Below, one piece after another: positions 16,213 to 24,711 of a stretch of DNA of 25,996 nucleotides. The stretch spans positions 48,732 through 74,727 of the forward strand of contig DPHE01000048.1 in NCBI GenBank assembly GCA_003521815.1, given 5' to 3'. Under the pieces are notes generated by a model, which ran no database searches, was not told the origin of the DNA, and saw only the letters and a program-made list of their open reading frames with translations. Made by a program: the position numbers and the translations under genes. Each line of letters begins with the position of its first letter. Position 1 is the stretch's first letter. This DNA comes from Colwellia sp. (GTDB taxonomy: Bacteria; Pseudomonadota; Gammaproteobacteria; Enterobacterales; Alteromonadaceae).

Positions 16213-16228
16213 AGCAAATTTAATGCCA
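16213..16228 (-). promoter_or_regulatory. Sigma-54 promoter for the broken GT4 gene
   Basis: Minus strand ATGGCATTAAATTTGCT: GG at 16227-16226, ten bases, GC at 16215-16214. TGGCA and TTGC match the consensus well. The predicted start is near 16202, with a leader of about 77 nt that runs through the 13-bp palindrome. Confidence 0.65.
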
Positions 16229-16257
16229 TTACGTACAGTAATTAATGAGGTATTGTT

Positions 16258-17316
16258 ATGATAAAACCACAAAAAACGATTAAAAACACTTTTGGTGCGG
16301 GTCATATAATTGAGTATCATGATGGGAGAAGTGAACCTGTAGTATCAATTATCATCCCAACAAAAAATTGTTTAAAATTCTTACCTATAGCTATTAAAAG
16401 CATTCAAAATCAATCTGTTGATGAGGTTGAAGTTGTAATTATTGATGATGGTTCAACAGATGATTCCTGGACATACCTCACTTTAGCTGCGTTATGTGAT
16501 AAAAGAATACGTGCTTTTAAAATAATTGATGGAGGTAGTGTTTCCAAAGCAAGAAATTTTGGATTGGATAAAGCGCAGGGAAAATATATTGCGTTTTTAG
16601 ATGCGGATGATTATTGGTTGCCACATAAACTTGATAAGCAATTAGCGTTTCATAAAAAACACCCAGAGATCACATTAAGTTTTTGTAATTACGTGTGCTT
16701 TAATGAGGAAAATAAATTTATCGGAGATTGTTTTGATTATTGGCCTCTGTTTAATAAATATATTAAGCAATCTAATCAATCTAAGCAAGTGGGCTATCAA
16801 GTTATTCCTAAACAAGGCGCAGCAATAATATATGCTGAAAATGTGATTGGTACCTCGGGTGTATTACTCAATAAAGAGACCATAACCTCCTCGGTCAAAT
16901 TTGATGAAAAGCTCACTTCCGCAGAAGATTGGGATCTTTGGCTAAAAATCGCTTTATCTGGTCCAATAGGATTCACTAAAAGTGTTGATCTGGCTTATTT
17001 GATGCGTGCAAATTCAGAGAGTGCAAATGTCAAATTACGTTTATTGCAAATGCGAAAAATAATGCGACGCTACGCGAGGGACATTTTTAATATTAAGCCT
17101 ATTGCACTAATACAATCTACCTCTAGGTTATTTGTAGGTTACGCTGAATACCACAGAAACACTTCTTTTAGTCAACAGCAATCCACGCTCAAGTTTACTA
17201 ATGTTTTACGGTCATGTGGGTGTCATAGCATCGCATTTTTATTATCTCCCTCAATACGAGTATTAAAAGCTTTATTAAGTGATGTAAAAAACTTGATTCT
17301 ACCTAGTAAGACGTGA
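16258..17316 (+). CDS. Family 2 glycosyltransferase
   Basis: 352-aa inverting glycosyltransferase with a GT-A domain at about 28-250: VSIIIPTKNCLKFLPIAI, then IIDDGSTDDSW (D63, D64), SVSKARNFGLDKAQGKYIAFLDADDYW (metal-binding DAD at 115-117), and a later AEDWDLWLKIAL acidic motif supplying the catalytic base. It has no clear membrane span, so it is probably peripheral on the inner leaflet, adding one sugar to the lipid-linked repeat unit. The start has GAGG at 7 nt spacing. It is a single gene between two divergently or convergently oriented units, with its own sigma-54-like promoter. Confidence 0.88.
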   Translation: MIKPQKTIKNTFGAGHIIEYHDGRSEPVVSIIIPTKNCLKFLPIAIKSIQNQSVDEVEVVIIDDGSTDDSWTYLTLAALCDKRIRAFKIIDGGSVSKARNFGLDKAQGKYIAFLDADDYWLPHKLDKQLAFHKKHPEITLSFCNYVCFNEENKFIGDCFDYWPLFNKYIKQSNQSKQVGYQVIPKQGAAIIYAENVIGTSGVLLNKETITSSVKFDEKLTSAEDWDLWLKIALSGPIGFTKSVDLAYLMRANSESANVKLRLLQMRKIMRRYARDIFNIKPIALIQSTSRLFVGYAEYHRNTSFSQQQSTLKFTNVLRSCGCHSIAFLLSPSIRVLKALLSDVKNLILPSKT

Positions 17317-17446
17317 GTTAACGAGTACAACATATTATAAGGCGGGCTAATCAGCGGCAACCTCTTAAGTCGACTGTCGATGATAACTTAGGTGAATTCA
17401 GGCGAATCTTGATTATTTACCTTGTGCGATCGTATATGATAAGCCT

Positions 17447-18760
17447 TTATGCACTCATTTGCCCAAACCAGGTGGCGATTACAGCGGCGCTAATTGCCGA
17501 ATATAAATAACCAAACTTGTAGGGAAGATAGACCTTTTTTTGACTGTAGTAATAGAAAAGCCACATGCGCAGAGCATTAGCAGAAATGAGCGCGGTAAGT
17601 GCACCTTCTATCATAAATAGCGGCACCAAAATAACCAGTAAAACTGCACCGAATCCGCAGGACACTAAATTGAGGTTCATTTGTAACCGAGAACTTTTTT
17701 CTACAAAACAGCCAAGGTTAAACAACTCAGATAACATCTTTAATAAGGTACAAAGTAATAGCCAAGGTAAGATACCAATAGCGCTATGATAAGCTATTGG
17801 TGTTAAATGCTGAATTAATAACGGTCCTAATAAACCAAGGCCACCACACATAATGACTGAAATTATGGCACCAACCACAGCAAAGTGTGCATTGATGTTT
17901 TTACCATCATGCTGTTTAAGTACCGAAAATCGCTTAGGGTGCCACCATAGTGTAAAAGGTTGGGTGAGTAGAGTAGGGATTAAAGCGAACTTAATTGCGA
18001 TAGCATACGAAGCAATTTCTGTGGTACCAAACTGTTCGGCGAGTAACCACCGGTCCATACCTGACAAGGTAAATGCCGCAGTACCACTAATAAAAATTGG
18101 CCCTGCATAAGTAAGGATGCTTTTAATCTGTTTTATTGAAAATTTAATTTTAGTTTCTTTTAATTGAATAACGCATAAAATTATTGCAACAATTACTGAG
18201 GACACCGCACCTGACGCTAAAATACTGCTAATACCCCAGCCATTGGTTAACCAATAAAAGGTGAGTGATACTTGTATCAGTACTTGGAACATCGAAATAA
18301 CAAAAAATAATACTGCTCGTTCAGTGATCCGTAACCAGGCTAATGGAATCTCAATCAAACCACCGACAGCCAGTGATATACCAAGTAAATAGAGTTCATT
18401 TTCTGTGATATTTCCCGGTAAATAAGGCAGTATATCTCTAGAAAAAAAATGGAAAATGGTATAGGAAAAAAGTGAAATGATACCAGCCACTAATAAACAT
18501 TCGGCTGCACGTTGTTGTTTATCTTCAATGCTGTCAGCTAAGCCGACAAACCGATATAGTGCTGCTCCTAAACCAAATGCTAAAAATATCGAGACTATAT
18601 TAGCAAAGACGACTAAAATTTCTAGCCGACCATACTCTGAGGGCATTAAGTAACTGGTATAAACAGGCAGCATCACTAAAGAAATACCTTTCATCAGAAA
18701 AATACTTAGGCCATATAATGCTGATTGTTTTAATATACTTTTAGATCTCCTATTTAACAT
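17447..18760 (-). CDS. wzx: Wzx-type polysaccharide flippase
   Basis: 437-aa integral membrane protein of the polysaccharide transport/MVF family with 12 or more hydrophobic segments along its whole length and no soluble domain. The N-terminus (SALYGLSIFLMKGISLVMLPVYTSYL...YGRLEIL) is the typical Wzx/RfbX opening. It would flip undecaprenyl-linked repeat units to the periplasm for the Wzy-type protein at 20130. Its start overlaps the upstream glycosyltransferase stop (ATGTTAA, 7 nt), so the two are coupled. The 130-bp gap after it, towards the GT2 gene, shows no convincing terminator. Confidence 0.88.
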   Translation of the reverse strand: MLNRRSKSILKQSALYGLSIFLMKGISLVMLPVYTSYLMPSEYGRLEILVVFANIVSIFLAFGLGAALYRFVGLADSIEDKQQRAAECLLVAGIISLFSYTIFHFFSRDILPYLPGNITENELYLLGISLAVGGLIEIPLAWLRITERAVLFFVISMFQVLIQVSLTFYWLTNGWGISSILASGAVSSVIVAIILCVIQLKETKIKFSIKQIKSILTYAGPIFISGTAAFTLSGMDRWLLAEQFGTTEIASYAIAIKFALIPTLLTQPFTLWWHPKRFSVLKQHDGKNINAHFAVVGAIISVIMCGGLGLLGPLLIQHLTPIAYHSAIGILPWLLLCTLLKMLSELFNLGCFVEKSSRLQMNLNLVSCGFGAVLLVILVPLFMIEGALTALISANALRMWLFYYYSQKKVYLPYKFGYLYSAISAAVIATWFGQMSA

Positions 18761-19800
18761 GATAACCCTATCAACGCTTTACGGTAAACATTAAAAATCT
18801 TAGGAATAACCGCGTTGCTAGAGAAGTTGTTTTTAATATGTGAATACGCAAATGAGGACATTTTTCTTCGCTGTGTCCTCGATAACATTTGTCCCTGTTT
18901 TATTGACTCGATAAAGGCTATTTCGTTATAGGGCGTTATTAACCATCCATTTAAGTCATTTTTTACCACTGATGCAATGCCACCAATATCAAAACTAATG
19001 ACGGGAATACCTCTAACCAGTGCTTCAATCGCAACAAGTGGTAAGCCTTCTTGTCGACTAGTAATACATAACAAACTTATCTTTGACCAGTGCGGATTCA
19101 TTGACGTAACATGGCCCTCTAATGTCACGTTACTCGTTGCTGTAGCGCTGATCTCGTCTAACATAGGGCCACTGCCGTATATTGAAAAATCGTATTGTGG
19201 TAACTGCTTAGCTAGACGAATAAATACATCTGGCCCTTTTTCGTAACTTAATCGACCGACAAACGCGACTTGTGTTGCTGGTGCGGTTGTTTTAAATAAG
19301 CTAGTGGGTAATTTGTTAGGTAACTCAACAAAGTTTTCAATGACTTCTGCGGTTAAATTAGCTGATTTTTTGATTTCTTCAGACACACAGATGCAAGGGA
19401 AGGAATGAGCCGTTATATTGTCAGCCCAACGATATAACCTCATTTTAACATTGCCTTTTTCACCCGAATGAAAGGTAGAAACAACGGCTTTTTTCGCTAG
19501 TTTGCAGGTGATTCGGCCAATAATTCCGGCTTTATACCCATGAGTGTGAATAATATTAATATTTAATTCTTTTAATAAGCTAAAGAGCGTTGTAAGGCCA
19601 CCGTCTAATTTTAATAATATTGAACGAAGAAATTCATCTGATTCAAAGACAGGATGCTTACCATAGTTATTCAATAAAATAATTTTTACACTATGACCTG
19701 ATGAATGAAGACCTTTGGCAAGGTTAGCAACATGCGTTTCTATACCGCCATAATTTTTACTATCAATCAGTAACGCAATTTTTATATTTTTAGTTGTCAT
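18754..19800 (-). CDS. GT4 glycosyltransferase
   Basis: GT-B retaining glycosyltransferase: GGIETHVANLAKGL in the acceptor domain; AFVGRLSYEKGPDVFIRLAKQL opening the donor domain; SRQEGLPLVAIEALVRGIPVI with the E-x7-E pair that holds the nucleotide sugar. I choose ATG 19800 (348 aa, MTTKNIKIALLID) over the in-frame ATG at 19830, because the predicted sigma-54 transcript starts near 19826, downstream of that ATG, and the family's beta-1 strand begins right after residue 5. Neither start has a strong Shine-Dalgarno. First gene of a two-gene operon with wzx. Confidence 0.85.
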   Translation of the reverse strand: MTTKNIKIALLIDSKNYGGIETHVANLAKGLHSSGHSVKIILLNNYGKHPVFESDEFLRSILLKLDGGLTTLFSLLKELNINIIHTHGYKAGIIGRITCKLAKKAVVSTFHSGEKGNVKMRLYRWADNITAHSFPCICVSEEIKKSANLTAEVIENFVELPNKLPTSLFKTTAPATQVAFVGRLSYEKGPDVFIRLAKQLPQYDFSIYGSGPMLDEISATATSNVTLEGHVTSMNPHWSKISLLCITSRQEGLPLVAIEALVRGIPVISFDIGGIASVVKNDLNGWLITPYNEIAFIESIKQGQMLSRTQRRKMSSFAYSHIKNNFSSNAVIPKIFNVYRKALIGLSC

Positions 19801-19836
19801 AGTAAATATCTTGCTCAACGTCTTATGCATGGTAAA

Positions 19837-19852
19837 TGCATAAAATGGGCCA
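19837..19852 (-). promoter_or_regulatory. Sigma-54 promoter for the GT4-wzx operon
   Basis: Minus strand CTGGCCCATTTTATGCA: GG at 19851-19850, ten bases, GC at 19839-19838. The predicted start is near 19826, which supports translation from 19800 rather than 19830. Confidence 0.55.
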
Positions 19853-19951
19853 GATATAAAAGTACTTTAATACGGGCCTGAGGACAGGTTTGTCTAGGGA
19901 AATATATTTTCATTCGCTAATTGCAAAATATATACAGGTTTGCAAAGAAAA

Positions 19952-19968
19952 TTAGTGCTAATCACTAA
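19952..19968. promoter_or_regulatory. Candidate enhancer (activator-binding dyad) shared by two sigma-54-like promoters
   Basis: TTAGTG and CACTAA are perfect complements around CTAAT. The centre (19960) is about 134 bp upstream of the predicted wzx-unit start and 140 bp upstream of the wzy start, the usual distance for a sigma-54 activator. A related AGTGCT(T/A)A half-site lies near 16062-16069, about -136 from the GT2 start. Confidence 0.45.
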
Positions 19969-20072
19969 GAGTATTGTTGGCTAAAATATGAACATGACAG
20001 ATAAGGTTATTATCTTGTAATGATATTTACATTATATTTTTGAAAAACATGTATTTATTGTTTTGTTTTTAG

Positions 20073-20090
20073 TTGGTATGAAATTTGCTT
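20073..20090 (+). promoter_or_regulatory. Sigma-54 promoter for the wzy gene
   Basis: TTGGTATGAAATTTGCTT has GG (20075-20076) and GC (20087-20088) 10 bases apart with TTGG and TTGC intact. The predicted start is near 20100, 30 bp before the coding start. Confidence 0.65.
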
Positions 20091-20129
20091 TTTTAGGTAA
20101 TCTAATAAAAAATTATAGTATGAATACTT

Positions 20130-21518
20130 ATGCAAGCTGGGAGACTACAACTTAATACTAATCTTCTATGGTTTGTTACCATTCTATGTTGTTTGATTGG
20201 ACTTATTTGGTCGCTAGTGCCTCAGCCCGTTGTTCCCATTGCTTTTGGTCTAATACCTCTTGCCCTTATCTTCGTGGTACATTTTCCCGTGCCAATTGGT
20301 TTACTGTTTATTGTTTTCTCCTTTTTCCGCATTCACGAAGCAATACCCATATTGTATACACTACGCATTCCCTTATTGCTTTCTCTTGCTACTATATCAA
20401 CACTTATTTGGCACTTAGTGATCAGTAAAAAAATCCAACCCTATAGCAGACCAGAATTACAGGCTTTTTTTATTTTCTTTATGCTCGTTTTTATCGGTTT
20501 ATTGACTGCTACCAATCGATCTGAAGCAATTGCGACTTTCCAATCTAGCTATATTAAAATGGCTATTATGGTTCCCGTACTAGCTTGGCTACTTACCGAA
20601 GTTAAGCATTTTAAATTGACTTTAATTATGATGCCCTGCGCAGGATTGATCGTGGGTTTTATCGCGCTATTCAATAAAATAAATGGTATAGGTTTGGTCG
20701 AAGGTACCCGCGTGACAATTGGCAGGAATATACGGTCAGTATTAGGGGACCCTAATGATCTCTCTTTGGTATTACTTTTCCCCTTTTCTTTTGCCATCTC
20801 ACTATTGTTGACTTCAGGGTTAAGCCTAAGGTTAAGATTTTTTGGGCTCGTAGCAACTATCGTATTGTTTAGTGCCATCATCGCAACGCAAAGCCGTGGG
20901 GGATTACTTGGAGTTATTGCAGTAGTTGGCATTGTAAGTTACCGCAGAGTAAAATCGAAAGCGTTTTTCTTCAGCGTTGGCGGTCTGTGCATTCTCGCTT
21001 TGTTTATTCTTGCAGGAATCAGTGATAGGCAATCCGGTGGTGCTGCAGAGGGTGGCGTAGATGAGTCGGCAATGGGGAGGATTCACGCCTGGGAGGCTGC
21101 TATTGGGATGGCGCTTGATAACCCATTGACAGGCGTTGGAATTGATAACTTTTATTCCAATTATTATTATTACACCCCATTTTGGGATGGTTTGAATCAT
21201 GCGGTTCATAGTACCTGGTTTGGCGTGTTAGCAGAAACGGGATTTGTTGGTCTAGCCGTTTATTTAATCATGATGACTAGGATCTTTAAAGCGTCACGTA
21301 ACACCTTAATTATAGTGACTCGCCGTGGCAGTAAATATCCAGCTGTTATTCGTTCGATAAGCGAGGGTAACTTTGCGGGACTCTTATCCTTTTGTATATC
21401 GGGCTCTTTTTTGACGCAAGGATTTACCTGGCCAATATATATTTTGCTTGCACTCACAGCCTCCGTGGCACAATTTGTCGATAATAAAGAAGCATCAAAT
21501 GACGCAGAAACACAGTGA
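20130..21518 (+). CDS. O-antigen polymerase/ligase-type membrane protein (Wzy_C domain)
   Basis: 462-aa inner-membrane protein with about 11-12 hydrophobic segments. It carries the Wzy_C/O-antigen ligase region: SRGGLLG (255-261), a large periplasmic loop (about 297-360) with GRIHAWEAAIGMALDNPLTGVGIDNF, and NHAVHSTWFGVLAETGFVGL with the conserved His360. It would polymerise flipped repeat units, or attach the polymer to an acceptor; sequence alone does not separate Wzy from ligase activity. The exosortase-associated O-ligase family is another relative, but no exosortase is visible. An in-frame stop just upstream excludes an earlier start. No good Shine-Dalgarno is present. It is convergent with sypD. 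Confidence 0.85.
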   Translation: MQAGRLQLNTNLLWFVTILCCLIGLIWSLVPQPVVPIAFGLIPLALIFVVHFPVPIGLLFIVFSFFRIHEAIPILYTLRIPLLLSLATISTLIWHLVISKKIQPYSRPELQAFFIFFMLVFIGLLTATNRSEAIATFQSSYIKMAIMVPVLAWLLTEVKHFKLTLIMMPCAGLIVGFIALFNKINGIGLVEGTRVTIGRNIRSVLGDPNDLSLVLLFPFSFAISLLLTSGLSLRLRFFGLVATIVLFSAIIATQSRGGLLGVIAVVGIVSYRRVKSKAFFFSVGGLCILALFILAGISDRQSGGAAEGGVDESAMGRIHAWEAAIGMALDNPLTGVGIDNFYSNYYYYTPFWDGLNHAVHSTWFGVLAETGFVGLAVYLIMMTRIFKASRNTLIIVTRRGSKYPAVIRSISEGNFAGLLSFCISGSFLTQGFTWPIYILLALTASVAQFVDNKEASNDAETQ

Positions 21519-21906
21519 AATCAGGCGGAATTCATTCTCTTTATGGCATTAGGGGGAATTATTCTTTATTATTTTAGGTTTTATGAATCACTTTATGGCT
21601 AGGGCAAGAAAAAACCGTTCTGGGAGTATTGATTTAAAGTGATTTTACACCCAGGGAAAAACTTACATTAATTTACCGCGATTATAATAAAACTTCGCTA
21701 TATTTATGTTCGTGAAGGGATTGGTGTGTGTTGACCAACCAACCTGCTACTCACTTTAGTTTGTGCAACGTTTATTTCTATCTGATTGAATACCACTCAT
21801 ACAACGTAAATATCGTTATTATAAAATGCTTTCACTAAAAACATGTTGTTTAGCAAGTGATACAGATATATTTAGCGGGTTTATATCATTGGCCTAGTCT
21901 AAACGC
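21519..21906. other. 388-bp convergent gap between wzy and sypD
   Basis: No real gene. A 19-codon ORF (21583-21642, MNHFMARARKNRSGSIDLK) has only a weak AGG ribosome site, and I do not call it. An imperfect hairpin lies at 21832-21860 (TCACT...AGTGA with inner CTAAA/TTTAG pairing) and may help terminate the sypA-D transcript. In V. fischeri sypE follows sypD; nothing like it is here. Confidence 0.45.
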
Positions 21907-22602
21907 CTAAACAGAAATATTGAGTAAAACTAAACTGGCAAGTTTCTTTCTAAGCTTCACCATCACTTTAGGGAACAGTCGGTTAAGGCGATAGGTTTCT
22001 CTTTGTAATTCAGTTAATAATGAAGGGTTATTTATATCATTTATTATCGATCCTATTAAGTTAACATTTTTGAGTTTCAATTTTTCAACACTTTCTTTTA
22101 TCAAGTTAGCTGGGGTTGTACCTGCTTCAATTACCAGTAATGCACCTTCACATACTTGACAGATGATTTCTGCAGGTATGTTGCTTTGGTTTTGTGACGT
22201 TAATGCTGAGGTATCAAAGATAATACAATCAAATTCAACGAGCCATTGCTTGATTGATTCAAGTATTAAATGCTTTTCTCGGTAATGTAAAATATCACGA
22301 ATATTATCGGGGGCAGGGAGTAAGCTATAGCCTTTATCTTCAATGGCAACAATTTTATTTGACGTTACTGGCTTTGTTATTGAAGTGCGTAAGGCTTTGG
22401 ATAAAACAGGGTTAAAGGTATTCATTTCAACCAACAACACTATTTTACCAACAACTTGAGCTCGTTTAGCAATGGCCTGTGCAACCGTCGTTTTTCCTTC
22501 TCCGGCTTTAGCCGAAGTAATCGCTAAGGTGCTATAACCCGAACCAAGAGTTTGATTATATATCGCTTCAACTTCTGCATAATGAATCGGTAATTCTTGC
22601 AT
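21907..22602 (-). CDS. sypD: CpsD/CapB-like P-loop ATPase, SypD type
   Basis: 231-aa ParA/MinD-type ATPase related to bacterial tyrosine kinases that control polysaccharide export. Walker A is SAKAGEGKTT (30-39) and Walker B CIIFDTS ends around D129. The Walker A' motif, normally with conserved aspartates, reads LLVEMNTFNP (56-65; Glu59, Asn61), and there is no C-terminal tyrosine cluster, so kinase activity is doubtful. I take ATG 22602, one base after the sypC stop, because a perfect GGAGG lies 8 nt upstream; the longer frame would start at a TTG. Fourth gene in the STAS-OmpA-SLBB-ATPase order of Vibrio sypABCD. Confidence 0.75.
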   Translation of the reverse strand: MQELPIHYAEVEAIYNQTLGSGYSTLAITSAKAGEGKTTVAQAIAKRAQVVGKIVLLVEMNTFNPVLSKALRTSITKPVTSNKIVAIEDKGYSLLPAPDNIRDILHYREKHLILESIKQWLVEFDCIIFDTSALTSQNQSNIPAEIICQVCEGALLVIEAGTTPANLIKESVEKLKLKNVNLIGSIINDINNPSLLTELQRETYRLNRLFPKVMVKLRKKLASLVLLNISV

Positions 22603-22603
22603 A

Positions 22604-24709
22604 TTATAAGCCTCCAGCAATTACAACAAGCGATACTATGCTAAGCATATCTTTGACGTTAGCCATAAAAACATTCCAATTACTTTGAGATACACCTGGT
22701 ACAAAAATGGTGTCGCCAAGACGTACCAGTGGTAATTTGGTTAAGTCTGGCTGTTCGATAAACGATTCTAAATCAAAAACGCGACTAACATTTTCCTCTG
22801 CTTTGCTTTTAGAAATATTTATTACCATAATTTTTTCCAAATAAGCAGCTTGGGTTGGACCGCCTGATTCAGCTAAGATATCTAAAATTGTCATGTCTGG
22901 GCTAAACTTGTAGCGTCCTGGTTTTACTACCGCTCCTATTATTCGAACCGTTTGTTCTTTCTTATTGTCGATCCATTGCCTGTCTCTTTCTGGAACGTAA
23001 ATAGTGTCACCCGATTTAACTATTGGTAATAAAGTCTCATCGCCAGTTTCAAAGTACAAACCTAAATCAAGGGTACTTACTTTACTTTGAAAACCATTGC
23101 GGTGAGTTATTTTTATATTATGAATATCTGCGGCTTGTGTCGGTCCATTAGCAGCTGAAAGTATATCTAAAATGTGTAATTTATTATTAAAAGCATACCG
23201 CCCAGGCAATCCTACTTGACCGAAGATATAAATTGATAATTCTTGAGGTTGACGTAACCATGAAGCCTTATTATCGATAACATCACGTTGTCTTTCATTG
23301 ATAATGATAGTGTCCCCTGCTGATATAATAGGCAACAAAGAGAAGTCACCTCCTTTCGAAATGAAGCTCTCTAAATCGAACGGTTCCATCTGTTTTTTCT
23401 GGCCTTTTTTTATGACTATTACTTGAGACATATCAGCATGTTGCGTTGGTCCACCAGCATGAGCCAAAATATCAAGGAAGCTCATTTCATCGCCCCATTC
23501 ATATCGGCCAGGTTTTTTCACTGCACCTATCAGTTTGATCGCTCTGTCAGGCGTGATTTTAAGCCATGATTTTTCATTAATATCGTTTTTTTCAGGAACA
23601 AAAATGGCATCTCCTGGGGATACCGTGGGGACGGCCGCTTGTGTTAATCCCTCGGTATAGGCTTGTAAGTCGAAATCATCTACTTTGCCTGATGCCCGAA
23701 TAATTCTAATTTTTCTTGACTCAGCAAAGCGAGAGGGGCCACCAGCATTGGCTAAAATATCAAAAAACTTTGTGTCTGCTGGCGCTTCATATGCACCAGG
23801 CTTAAAAACTTCGCCCATAACATAAACCGTTCGTGCGCCATTTTTAATTTCTTCTTCTTGGATAGGAATAAATAAAGTAGAACCCGGTGTGATTTTTGGC
23901 ATATGCGAAGCATCACCGGTATCTAAATAGGATTTCAGATCAAAAAGTTGTGGTGATCCTTCGTTAATCACGCGGATATGTTCAACGCCAGCATACCGAG
24001 TTACGCCGCCGGCTCTCATTAGCAGATCGACTAGAGTATTGCCTTTTTTATAAGAAAAAACGCCGGGTTTAATGACTTCACCAAATACTTTAATAGATGT
24101 TTTGGCATCAGAGCCATCACCACCACTTGATAAGGTTGCCGCATCAAAATCCATTTGAACATTACCAATTAAAGGCGATGCGGGGACGAAAATGACATCT
24201 AAAGGCTCAATTTTAGGTAATATTGAAAAATCGCCAGTGTCTAAATATTTTTTATAATCAAAGATGGTTACCTTGCCTTGACGATTTAACTGTATCCTGT
24301 CAAGTTGAGCTCCAGCTACTGCACCTCCAGATCTTTGCAGCGCCATTTGTATGTTGCCGTCTTCGGGTAAATCGATCAATCCAGGAGTTTCAACAAAACC
24401 TAACACTTTAATAGGTACTCGCCTTTCAACTAGGTAGACTTTAAAGTTGTTAATGGCGCGATATTCTGCGGCTAATAATTTAGCTAGATCTTCGTTTGCT
24501 TGCGTTAGTGTTTTATCGATAATTGACACTTTACCTACTTCAGGTAAATTTACCGTACCATCACGCTTTACTTGAAACGTTTTTTCAAAGTCAATTTCAC
24601 CAGGAATTTCAATTTGTAGCACATCTCCAGGCCTTATGATAATTTCAGCTGACTGAACATTACTCATAACAAATATACAGCTCAGCATTGTTATTAATAA
24701 TTTATTCAT
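22604..24709 (-). CDS. sypC: Multi-SLBB outer-membrane polysaccharide export protein, SypC type
   Basis: 701-aa periplasmic/outer-membrane export protein. A signal peptide (about 1-20) has no lipobox Cys at the cleavage site, unlike Wza. A Poly_export domain follows (about 22-98; RPGDVLQIEIPGE), then six SLBB repeats starting near 100, 206, 295, 391, 492 and 588, each with a V-x-G-x-V-x-x-P-G-x-Y core and an AGGPTQ-like turn, and an 'xxGDTIFVP' end. A hydrophobic C-terminus (MLSIVSLVVIAGG) could anchor it or span the outer membrane. Start ATG 24709 has AAGGA 9 nt upstream; the upstream TTG start is less likely. It overlaps nothing and is 2 bp from the OmpA-type gene. Confidence 0.82.
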   Translation of the reverse strand: MNKLLITMLSCIFVMSNVQSAEIIIRPGDVLQIEIPGEIDFEKTFQVKRDGTVNLPEVGKVSIIDKTLTQANEDLAKLLAAEYRAINNFKVYLVERRVPIKVLGFVETPGLIDLPEDGNIQMALQRSGGAVAGAQLDRIQLNRQGKVTIFDYKKYLDTGDFSILPKIEPLDVIFVPASPLIGNVQMDFDAATLSSGGDGSDAKTSIKVFGEVIKPGVFSYKKGNTLVDLLMRAGGVTRYAGVEHIRVINEGSPQLFDLKSYLDTGDASHMPKITPGSTLFIPIQEEEIKNGARTVYVMGEVFKPGAYEAPADTKFFDILANAGGPSRFAESRKIRIIRASGKVDDFDLQAYTEGLTQAAVPTVSPGDAIFVPEKNDINEKSWLKITPDRAIKLIGAVKKPGRYEWGDEMSFLDILAHAGGPTQHADMSQVIVIKKGQKKQMEPFDLESFISKGGDFSLLPIISAGDTIIINERQRDVIDNKASWLRQPQELSIYIFGQVGLPGRYAFNNKLHILDILSAANGPTQAADIHNIKITHRNGFQSKVSTLDLGLYFETGDETLLPIVKSGDTIYVPERDRQWIDNKKEQTVRIIGAVVKPGRYKFSPDMTILDILAESGGPTQAAYLEKIMVINISKSKAEENVSRVFDLESFIEQPDLTKLPLVRLGDTIFVPGVSQSNWNVFMANVKDMLSIVSLVVIAGGL

Positions 24710-24711
24710 GG

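Larger units (their letters stand above)
19801..20129. other. 329-bp divergent regulatory region of the wzx and wzy units
   Basis: Holds outward-facing sigma-54-like promoters at both ends and a perfect dyad (TTAGTG-N5-CACTAA) near the middle. It also contains AT-rich stretches that could be bendable DNA (19920-19945, 20020-20060). I see no coding sequence. Confidence 0.6.

Noticed and set aside
20549..21209. Two minus-strand ORFs (127 and 101 codons) antisense to wzy
   Set aside because: The plus-strand frame encodes a full multi-span Wzy_C protein; the antisense frames show no domain or ribosome site.
20130..21518. Exosortase-associated ligase and hence a PEP-CTERM system
   Set aside because: The Wzy_C region is compatible, but no exosortase, PEP-CTERM protein or PrsK/PrsR-like gene is in the window; the syp-type operon is the better context.
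21583..21642. 19-codon ORF downstream of wzy
   Set aside because: Weak ribosome site, no promoter and no recognisable motif; too short to support.
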